Translations under genes and position numbers: made by a program
Notes under the pieces: model-generated
The model's database searches: none
What the model was told of the DNA's origin: nothing
Seen by the model: the letters and a program-made list of their open reading frames with translations, nothing else
Part shown: positions 1 through 4,834 of the stretch, in pieces
How the letters are laid out: the number at the start of each line of letters is the position of its first letter
How positions within the stretch are numbered: position 1 is the first letter of the stretch
Source: Lachnospiraceae bacterium UBA3826
GTDB taxonomy: Bacteria; Bacillota; Clostridia; Lachnospirales; Lachnospiraceae
Reading direction: 5' to 3'
Assembly (NCBI GenBank): GCA_002393095.1
Contig: DGII01000090.1
Location: 1,016 to 6,088, forward strand
DNA length: 5,073 nt

Positions 1-9
1 GGGGGGGGG
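1..9. repeat. Poly-G run at window edge
   Basis: The first nine bases are all G, directly followed by a T. Because the run touches the window edge its true length cannot be read. It lies about 55 bases upstream of the chemoreceptor -10 element. It could be a real homopolymer (such tracts can change length and alter promoter activity) or a read or assembly artefact at a contig end. Nothing in the sequence separates these. Confidence 0.5.
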
Positions 10-61
10 TATACTGTTGCTGTGTTATTATGTCTTTGTTACGGTTCTGCTACGTTCTGTG

Positions 62-70
62 TGATATAAT
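62..70 (+). promoter_or_regulatory. Extended -10 promoter of the chemoreceptor gene
   Basis: TGaTATAAT is a perfect extended -10 element for the housekeeping sigma factor. No good -35 hexamer exists at 16-18 bases upstream, which is tolerated for extended -10 promoters. Transcription would start near 77, giving a leader of about 55 bases. I see no match to the SigD/FliA motility consensus (TAAA-N15-GCCGATAA), so this receptor may not be controlled with flagellar genes, although a more distant promoter could lie outside the window. Confidence 0.6.
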
Positions 71-116
71 ACGCAAGGAAAAATACTCTTTTACTATTTC
101 AAGAAACTACAAATAT

Positions 117-123
117 GGAGGAG
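117..123 (+). promoter_or_regulatory. Ribosome-binding site fixing the chemoreceptor start
   Basis: GGAGGAG ends 8 bases before the ATG at 132, a near-ideal Shine-Dalgarno. The same frame stays open upstream to an ATG at 30, but that one has no ribosome-binding site and the extra 34 codons cover the predicted promoter. The start at 132 is therefore preferred. Confidence 0.9.
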
Positions 124-131
124 ACAGTAAT

Positions 132-1853
132 ATGAAGCAGAATAAGAAGTCATCGGGTCTGATCTTAAAACTGGTAATTATCGCTTTGGTATCCGTGCTG
201 ATCACAGCAGTAACTTTAGTGATTATAAGCGGAAGACAGTTAAGAAAAGCTTATGAGTCTTTGATCGAAGAGGAACTTAAGGTAGCCTGTGAGGAGCTTG
301 ACAGTAAGCTTTCATACGAATATGACGGCGATTGGGCACTTGCAGAAGATGGCACCCTTATGAAGGGTCCGGATCTGGTTCAGGCACCTTTTGAGAAGGA
401 AATGGATGAGATCAAGGCCGAGACAGGACTTGAGTATACGCTTTTCTATGGCGATACGAGAATCGTCACCACGATAATGAAGGCAGACGGAAGCGGAAGA
501 CTTGTGGGAACCAAAGCATCCGATGCAGTCATCAAGCAGGTTCTTCAGAGTGGTCAGGAATATCTCGGAACCAATCTGAATATCGAAGGTCAGAAGTATT
601 ACGGCTATTACACACCTCTTGAGAATGATGACGGAACAGTCAAGGGTATGTGCTTTGTGGGACGACTTGCAGCAGATGTTGACAAGGGCGTGAATTCCTC
701 AATGGCACTCTGCATCGCTATCGGTGTGATAATAGTCGTGATTGTGGCAGCTCTCGGATTCTTCATAAATAAGACGCTTTCAGCACAGATGCAGGGAGTT
801 GCGGACAGTATTGAATCACTTGCAGAGGGTAATCTCAGTACAAAAGTTGATGATAAAGTCCTTGCAAGAGGTGATGAGGTCGGTACGATAGCAAGGAGTA
901 CCAAGACTCTTATAGATGAGATTAATAAGATAATAGGTAAGCTTAAGGAAGCAGCGAATGATCTTAATGATGACAGTGAAGACCTGTCTTCATCATGTGA
1001 TCAGGCTTCCAATGCTTCAAGCCAGATCACGGCAGCTATGGATGATATATCCAAGGGCGCAGTATCACAGGCAGACAGCATTCAGAGCGCAGTTACAGAT
1101 ACCGAGTCAATCGGTATGAGTGTAGAAGCGATAGCAGAGAGTGTTACTACACTTAACGATGCGTCGGATGAGATGAAGAATTCATGTAATGAGACGATGG
1201 ATACACTCAATAATCTTATCAGACATTCTGAGAAGGTTACGGAGTCGGTTGATACCATTGCTACCACGATCGACAGTACCAATAAGTCTGCCAATGCCAT
1301 AAGTGAGTTCACGGATGCTATCAACAGTATAGCGTCACAGACCAACCTCCTGTCACTCAATGCTTCGATAGAGGCAGCAAGAGCAGGTGAGGCAGGTAAG
1401 GGCTTCGCAGTCGTAGCCGGAGAGATAAGCGATCTGGCAGACCAGTCTAAGGCAAGCGCTGACAAGATCAATGAGATCGTCACACAGCTTATAAGAGATG
1501 CCAGTGAGTCGGTAGATGTCATGAAGGTTCTCTCGGAGAATGTTATAGAGCAGGGTGAGCAGTTATCGGCTACTAAGACAGATATGGAGAAGATGTCACA
1601 GAATATCGACAATGTGGTATCAAGTGCAGGCGAGATATCAGGCAGGATCGGCAACCTCCGTACAGCCAAGGAAGGTCTGGGAGAGGTTATCGAAGATTTG
1701 TCGGCTATATCGGAGGAGAATGCGGCATCTACGGAAGAGACCAACGCTTCTATGCAGGAGCTTTCCGCTACCTTCCAGATAATCAATGCGGATGCGGATA
1801 AGTTAAGTAAGCTGGCTGCAGGGATGAACGATACTATAAGCTTCTTCCACTAA
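132..1853 (+). CDS. Methyl-accepting chemotaxis protein with Cache-like sensor
   Basis: Transmembrane chemoreceptor of 573 residues. It senses a ligand outside the membrane and controls CheA kinase through CheW. Visible in order: short basic N-terminus; membrane helix 1 (about 10-32); extracytoplasmic region (34-189) that looks like a single Cache domain, with FYGDTRIVTT at 105-114, GTKAS at 126-130 and a following EYLG...YYGYYTPL segment; membrane helix 2 (about 191-212); HAMP (about 212-264, with GDEVG at 247-251); then the coiled-coil signalling domain. The hairpin tip is unmistakable: QTNLLSLNASIEAARAGE from residue 403, followed by GKGFAVVAGEI. A typical second methylation helix (EENAASTEETNASMQEL) lies near the C-terminus. 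The tip sits about 155 residues from both the HAMP end and the C-terminus, which fits the 44-heptad class. There is no C-terminal CheR-tethering pentapeptide. HAMP lacks the usual early proline. The ligand cannot be told from sequence. The gene appears monocistronic, with its own promoter and terminator. Confidence 0.96.
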   Translation: MKQNKKSSGLILKLVIIALVSVLITAVTLVIISGRQLRKAYESLIEEELKVACEELDSKLSYEYDGDWALAEDGTLMKGPDLVQAPFEKEMDEIKAETGLEYTLFYGDTRIVTTIMKADGSGRLVGTKASDAVIKQVLQSGQEYLGTNLNIEGQKYYGYYTPLENDDGTVKGMCFVGRLAADVDKGVNSSMALCIAIGVIIVVIVAALGFFINKTLSAQMQGVADSIESLAEGNLSTKVDDKVLARGDEVGTIARSTKTLIDEINKIIGKLKEAANDLNDDSEDLSSSCDQASNASSQITAAMDDISKGAVSQADSIQSAVTDTESIGMSVEAIAESVTTLNDASDEMKNSCNETMDTLNNLIRHSEKVTESVDTIATTIDSTNKSANAISEFTDAINSIASQTNLLSLNASIEAARAGEAGKGFAVVAGEISDLADQSKASADKINEIVTQLIRDASESVDVMKVLSENVIEQGEQLSATKTDMEKMSQNIDNVVSSAGEISGRIGNLRTAKEGLGEVIEDLSAISEENAASTEETNASMQELSATFQIINADADKLSKLAAGMNDTISFFH

Positions 1854-1873
1854 TATATGTATTATCACATATA
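1854..1873. repeat. AT-rich inverted repeat after the chemoreceptor stop
   Basis: TATATGT (1854-1860) and ACATATA (1867-1873) are a perfect 7-bp inverted repeat around a 6-base loop, starting on the base after the stop codon. It has no G+C-rich stem or T run, so it is not the terminator. It may be a weak 3' hairpin or chance in AT-rich DNA. A separate 10-bp palindrome, TTCTGCAGAA, lies at 1884-1893. Confidence 0.35.
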
Positions 1874-1911
1874 AGGATAGTTCTTCTGCAGAATTTGCTT
1901 TGACGAACATA

Positions 1912-1955
1912 AAAGCCGTGGGGTTACAATGAGGCCCTGCGGCTTTCTACTTGCT
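1912..1955 (+). terminator. Rho-independent terminator of the chemoreceptor gene
   Basis: AAAGCCGTGGGG (1912-1923) pairs with CCCTGCGGCTTT (1935-1946): twelve pairs, two of them G-U wobbles, around an 11-base loop. The 3' arm ends in TTT followed by a moderately T-rich stretch (ctacttgctta). The long G+C stem flanked by A and T runs is typical, and the position 58 bases after the stop fits. The weak T tail is the main doubt. It separates the chemoreceptor from the cyclase gene. Confidence 0.72.
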
Positions 1956-2014
1956 TATTGTGACAGGAGAGAGGAATAGCCATGCAGTACATCACATCTG
2001 GCGAAAGCATTATA

Positions 2015-2044
2015 TTGAACATTATGGTTCATATGTGTTAAAAT
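2015..2044 (+). promoter_or_regulatory. Promoter of the diguanylate cyclase gene
   Basis: TTGAAC at 2015-2020 (4 of 6 to TTGACA), an 18-base spacer and TAAAAT at 2039-2044 (5 of 6), preceded by TG at 2036-2037, making an extended -10 (TGtTAAAAT). Transcription would begin near 2051. The element overlaps the upstream part of the long open frame, which is one reason to place the cyclase start at 2113 rather than 1951. Confidence 0.6.
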
Positions 2045-2050
2045 CAAGAA

Positions 2051-2084
2051 GACTCATGCTTTTGCAATTTCATGCGTGTGAGTC
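2051..2084 (+). other. Hairpin at the predicted 5' end of the cyclase mRNA
   Basis: GACTCATGC (2051-2059) pairs with GTGTGAGTC at 2076-2084: nine pairs, two of them G-U, with a 16-base loop. It begins almost exactly at the predicted transcription start and ends 17 bases before the AAAGG ribosome-binding site. It has no adjacent T run, so it is not an obvious attenuator. It could stabilise the 5' end of the mRNA. It does not match the c-di-GMP-I or -II riboswitch cores as I know them. Confidence 0.4.
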
Positions 2085-2112
2085 ATGTGAATGCACTTTT
2101 AAAGGTATATAT

Positions 2113-3573
2113 ATGACCGATATCGATAAGAAGAAGATAAAACTTAATAAAACCAACAGGTTCATGCTGATCATTATATCGGCTTTGATCATATTGCTCC
2201 TAATTGCTATACAGTATGTGCTCCAGGTCAAGAACAACAGGGATCAGGCATATCGTACGGCTGAGGTTCTCATCGATCAGGTCAAGAATATAATGGAGAC
2301 CAATGAAGAGAAGGAGCAGACTCTTATTGATTCGCTTAAAGAAGACTATATTACCAGAGCAAGAGCCGTGTCCTATATCATAGATAATAATTCATGGATA
2401 GAGAATAGTGTAACGGAGCTTAACAGAGTAGCCGGACTCATATCCGTGGATGAAATACATCTCTTTGATACATCAGGAGCGATATACAGCGGAACAGTCC
2501 CGAAATACTATGGTTATAGTTTTGACTCCGGCGAACAGATGGCGTATTTTAAGCCAATGCTTACGGATAAGGACCTTACTCTGTGTCAGGATGTGACACC
2601 CAATACTGCCGAGGGAAAGTCCATGATGTATGCTATATGCTGGAATGATGCGGGTACGCGTATGATACAGGTGGGTATCGAGCCTCTTAGACTCCTTGAG
2701 GAGCTGCGTTCCAACGAGATATCGGAGGTAATTGCGGATATGCCTTCTTATGATGGTATAGACATAGTTGTGGCAGACAGGGATACATGGAAGATAGTAG
2801 CCTCTACTAAAGGTGTACAGGAGGATGCGCTTCTTATAACCACCAAGGTGGATATAGGGAATGATAGAATAACCCGCTTCAATGTGGTCAATAACGGCAA
2901 GATATCCTATTGCTCAGCTTCAGGTTATGAGGACTATATAATTGCCATTGTTCAGAACAGGGAAGCTATCAATAACAATATCCCATTAAGTACCGGAATA
3001 AGCTTTGCCTATCTGCTTCTGGCGGCAGTCATTCTTTATAATGTATTCAGAAAACTGACGGCTCATATCCTTGAAGAGCAGCGTAATGCCAATACCGATC
3101 CGATGACAGATCTCTATAACCGAAGAGCGTATGAGACGGCTTTTGCCGAGTATCAGCAGACTCCGCCCGGTGAGCGATTCATATATGTATCAATGGATCT
3201 TAACGGTCTTAAGCAGACTAATGACAGCAAAGGACATGATGAAGGTGACAGACTCATACACGCAGCCGGAAAGTGCATGAAGCAGTGCTTCGGTAATTAC
3301 GGAAGGATATTCAGGGTCGGCGGTGATGAATTTATTGCGCTGATCTTTGATGATGATGTGCATATAGAGCAGGTTAAGAACGATTTTGAAAGGACTACGA
3401 AGGAGGAATCCATAAGAAGTAATCTTAATGTGTCCGTATCCTGTGGCTATGTAAGACAAAACGAATTCCCCGACAAGAGTATCGGGGAACTCGCTAAGAT
3501 TGCTGATGAAAGATTATACAAGGCTAAGGAAGAGTACTATAAGACTCATGACAGACGTCAGAATCCGAGGTAG
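2113..3573 (+). CDS. Membrane diguanylate cyclase (Cache-like sensor plus GGDEF)
   Basis: A 486-residue protein predicted to make c-di-GMP from two GTP in response to an outside signal. Start chosen at ATG 2113: AAAGG ends 7 bases upstream and a promoter lies at 2015-2044; earlier in-frame ATGs at 1951 and 2056 lack support. Order: membrane helix 1 (17-37), a charged helical stretch (about 39-80), an extracytoplasmic sensor of about 250 residues, membrane helix 2 (about 292-312), linker, and GGDEF domain (about 322-480). The sensor carries a patch I recognise from Lachnospiraceae receptors (PKYYGYSFDSGEQ near 130-142; CQDVTPNTAEGK near 158-169), probably double-Cache-like. The catalytic domain is intact: DPMTDLYNRR (329-338), metal-binding D362 in DLNGLK, ND at 370-371, GH at 374-375, and GGDEF at 403-407. 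The RxxD inhibitory site is absent: its two positions before GGDEF are both Gly (in GNYG). There is no EAL or HD-GYP partner domain. Confidence 0.95.
   Translation: MTDIDKKKIKLNKTNRFMLIIISALIILLLIAIQYVLQVKNNRDQAYRTAEVLIDQVKNIMETNEEKEQTLIDSLKEDYITRARAVSYIIDNNSWIENSVTELNRVAGLISVDEIHLFDTSGAIYSGTVPKYYGYSFDSGEQMAYFKPMLTDKDLTLCQDVTPNTAEGKSMMYAICWNDAGTRMIQVGIEPLRLLEELRSNEISEVIADMPSYDGIDIVVADRDTWKIVASTKGVQEDALLITTKVDIGNDRITRFNVVNNGKISYCSASGYEDYIIAIVQNREAINNNIPLSTGISFAYLLLAAVILYNVFRKLTAHILEEQRNANTDPMTDLYNRRAYETAFAEYQQTPPGERFIYVSMDLNGLKQTNDSKGHDEGDRLIHAAGKCMKQCFGNYGRIFRVGGDEFIALIFDDDVHIEQVKNDFERTTKEESIRSNLNVSVSCGYVRQNEFPDKSIGELAKIADERLYKAKEEYYKTHDRRQNPR
3457..3489 (-). terminator. Possible terminator of the DUF362 gene, inside the cyclase gene
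   Basis: Read on the minus strand, TTCCCCGA (3489-3482) and TCGGGGAA (3473-3466) form a perfect 8-bp stem around an 8-base loop, followed by TTCGTTTTG. This lies about 93 bases past the DUF362 stop. There is no other good hairpin between the two convergent genes, which are 8 bases apart. On the plus strand the same hairpin is followed by a purine-rich stretch and would not terminate. The T tail is interrupted, so confidence is moderate. Confidence 0.4.
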
Positions 3574-3581
3574 TCATTAAG

Positions 3582-4580
3582 CTATTCGTACTTAAAGGGT
3601 ACTACATCCTTAACTGCTTCCTTAAGGGATATCTCGTTGCAGTTATTATCCAGATCTAAGAGCCTGTATCTGTCATTACCCATTCCAAGCTCCTTCATAT
3701 ATGTGAGCTGTCTGAAGCCGTGACGGGTCATCATTCGTTCAACCAGGTCTTTATTATCCTTATCAGCCAGTGCGAATATAAGATCCACAGATGTCTGATC
3801 GATAGCAAGGATATCAAGGGATGCCAGTATTCCGATATTAGGTGTTGTAACGGGAGCGGCAGCGGTTCCTTCGCAATCACAGGATACAGACATATTACGC
3901 AGCACATTAACGTATGATACCCTGTCTGCGAAGTAATCTATCGTAGCCTTGGTTGATTCGGCGATCTTCTCCATAAGTTCTTCTTCCACTACACCCCAGT
4001 CATTGCCGTTTTTGGCATGGATCATCCCCTTACCTATACGACCGTCGGCACATCCGATACCTATATTCTTATTCGAGCCGCCGAAGCCGCCCATCTGATG
4101 ACCTTTAAAATGCGTAAGCACTAAGAGTGAGTCATAGTCAGGCATACTCTTGCCGACCGACATCTCGGAAAACCATTTGCCGTTCTTAACAGGGAGCATA
4201 GTAGTGCCATGCTCATCCATTATATCTACAGGAGCGAAGGTCCAGCCGTTGACCTTAAGAGTCTCGCGGTGTAATTCGGTGGTGTATCTGTCGCCTTCAT
4301 AGAAGGTATTGGTCTCAACAATGGTCGCATCACTAAGCTTAGACTTAAAGAGCTCGGAAACCCATTCTCTGGGAATAATGTTGGGGCCGTTCTTCTCTCC
4401 GGTATGAAGCTTAACAGCAACCTTACCCTTGAGATTGTCACATACCATGGAATAAGCCTTCATAAGTCCTTCAGCACTTAAATCTCTTGTAAAATATACA
4501 ACGGATTCATCCCCAGTTCGTTCTTCGTAAGGAATATTACGTTCCCCACCTCTTCCGGGGGCAAGAATTTTCTCAGGCAT
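3582..4580 (-). CDS. DUF362 domain protein, function unknown
   Basis: A 332-residue soluble protein with no signal peptide or membrane helix. I recognise it as DUF362 (PF04015) from the early YFTRDLS segment, VAVKLHTGE (about 54-62), THFKGHQMGGFGG (156-168), NIGIGCADGRIGKGMIHA (172-189), SVSCDCEG (231-238) and ILASLDILAIDQ (251-262). Start chosen at 4580 because AAAGGAG ends 5 bases upstream; an in-frame ATG five codons earlier overlaps that ribosome-binding site. Many DUF362 proteins carry an extra 4Fe-4S ferredoxin domain and are annotated as iron-sulfur proteins. This one has no CxxCxxCxxxC motif; its cysteines are C47, C177, C234, C236 and C314. Whether C177 and the CDC pair bind a metal is not known. 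The reaction is unknown. It is convergent with the cyclase gene and has its own promoter, so no shared role is implied. Confidence 0.9.
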   Translation of the reverse strand: MPEKILAPGRGGERNIPYEERTGDESVVYFTRDLSAEGLMKAYSMVCDNLKGKVAVKLHTGEKNGPNIIPREWVSELFKSKLSDATIVETNTFYEGDRYTTELHRETLKVNGWTFAPVDIMDEHGTTMLPVKNGKWFSEMSVGKSMPDYDSLLVLTHFKGHQMGGFGGSNKNIGIGCADGRIGKGMIHAKNGNDWGVVEEELMEKIAESTKATIDYFADRVSYVNVLRNMSVSCDCEGTAAAPVTTPNIGILASLDILAIDQTSVDLIFALADKDNKDLVERMMTRHGFRQLTYMKELGMGNDRYRLLDLDNNCNEISLKEAVKDVVPFKYE

Positions 4581-4589
4581 AGTTACTCC

Positions 4590-4604
4590 TTTCATATTAT
4601 GAAA
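4590..4604. repeat. Inverted repeat next to the DUF362 ribosome-binding site
   Basis: TTTCAT-ATT-ATGAAA is a perfect 6-bp inverted repeat. On the minus strand its 3' arm supplies the leading A bases of the AAAGGAG ribosome-binding site, so in mRNA a weak hairpin would abut the site. It could also be an operator half-pair. It is AT-rich and short, so chance is possible. Confidence 0.4.
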
Positions 4605-4623
4605 AAATAAATGCAGTAATTAA

Positions 4624-4632
4624 AGTATAGCA
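4624..4632 (-). promoter_or_regulatory. Extended -10 promoter of the DUF362 gene
   Basis: On the minus strand the bases read TGCTATACT, an extended -10 with one mismatch to TATAAT. The best -35 at 17 bases (TTCCTA) is poor, as at the other extended -10 promoters here. Transcription would start near 4617, leaving a leader of about 37 bases before the ATG at 4580. Confidence 0.6.
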
Positions 4633-4679
4633 TACACGGAGAATGATAGGAAGCTGATGCTACACTAAAAGTGGACATC

Positions 4680-4790
4680 CGCGCATAATCAAAAAATAGA
4701 GGTAAATCATATTGCGTATAGTCAAAACAAGTGATAAAATATACGCATAATCAAAGATTGGATAGGTTAAAAATGTGCGCATAGTCATAA
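4680..4790 (+). repeat. Four-copy motif array in a duplicated ~62-bp unit
   Basis: Four related motifs, consensus about GCGCATArTCAAAA, lie at 4680-4694, 4713-4727, 4742-4756 and 4776-4790. Their aligned TC positions (C at 4690, 4723, 4752, 4786) are 33, 29 and 34 bases apart, roughly three DNA turns. Copies 1 and 3 read CGCATAATCAAA; copies 2 and 4 read GCGyATAGTCA. An AGGT-AAA segment is shared between copies 1-2 and 3-4. The whole is therefore best read as two diverged copies of a unit of about 62 bases. Copies 2 and 3 also include a perfect 8-bp inverted repeat, TGCGTATA (4713-4720) and TATACGCA (4740-4747). The likely role is a binding array for a regulator of the downstream ATPase gene, but this is inference. 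Confidence 0.7.
4732..4740 (+). promoter_or_regulatory. Upstream extended -10 within the motif array
   Basis: TGaTAAAAT (5 of 6 to TATAAT plus the TG extension) follows motif copy 2. Motif copy 3 would cover its transcription start region. No good -35 is seen. It is the counterpart, in the first 62-bp unit, of the element at 4791-4799. Confidence 0.4.
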
Positions 4791-4799
4791 TGGTATGAT
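4791..4799 (+). promoter_or_regulatory. Extended -10 promoter of the ATPase gene
   Basis: TGgTATGAT (5 of 6 plus the TG extension) directly follows motif copy 4, which occupies the place between -35 and -10. A protein bound to copy 4 would block or remodel polymerase binding here. The predicted start near 4806 leaves a leader of about 29 bases to the ATG at 4835. Confidence 0.55.
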
Positions 4800-4834
4800 T
4801 GAAAGCAGGGTTATGGCTGTCACGGAGAATTATC

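Noticed and set aside
30..131. N-terminal extension of the chemoreceptor from ATG 30
   Set aside because: No ribosome-binding site at 30, the stretch contains an extended -10 promoter, and an excellent GGAGGAG precedes the ATG at 132.
1555..1782. Plus-strand alternative-frame open frame within the chemoreceptor 3' end
   Set aside because: It overlaps the conserved signalling domain in another frame and has no family resemblance.
608..1786. Long minus-strand open frames inside the chemoreceptor gene (608-904 and 1082-1786)
   Set aside because: They are opposite-strand shadows of a clearly coding gene, with Ser/Leu/Ala/Ile-rich composition and no recognisable domain.
1982..2041. 19-codon open frame preceded by AGGAGAGAGG, a possible leader peptide
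   Set aside because: The ribosome-binding site is good, but the frame lies upstream of the predicted cyclase transcription start and covers its -35/-10 elements. With no other promoter between it and the terminator, translation is doubtful.
1951..2112. N-terminal extension of the cyclase from ATG 1951 or 2056
   Set aside because: The extra residues look non-protein-like, overlap a promoter and a leader hairpin, and only ATG 2113 has a well-spaced ribosome-binding site.
2045..2112. c-di-GMP riboswitch before the cyclase gene
   Set aside because: The leader is too short (about 60 bases) and lacks the conserved cores of both known classes.
3190..4441. Opposite-strand or alternative-frame open frames inside the cyclase and DUF362 genes (3190-3459, 3720-3917, 4226-4441)
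   Set aside because: Each lies fully inside a well-supported gene and shows no domain or independent start signals.
4680..4790. CRISPR array reading of the four repeats
   Set aside because: Motifs are only 11-15 bases, imperfect, and the intervening segments are related to each other through a 62-bp duplication, unlike unique spacers. There are no cas genes in the window.
4680..4790. Replication iterons or plasmid origin
   Set aside because: Regular motif spacing and AT-richness fit superficially, but no Rep gene or DnaA box cluster is seen and the neighbours look chromosomal. Embedded promoters make a regulatory role more likely.
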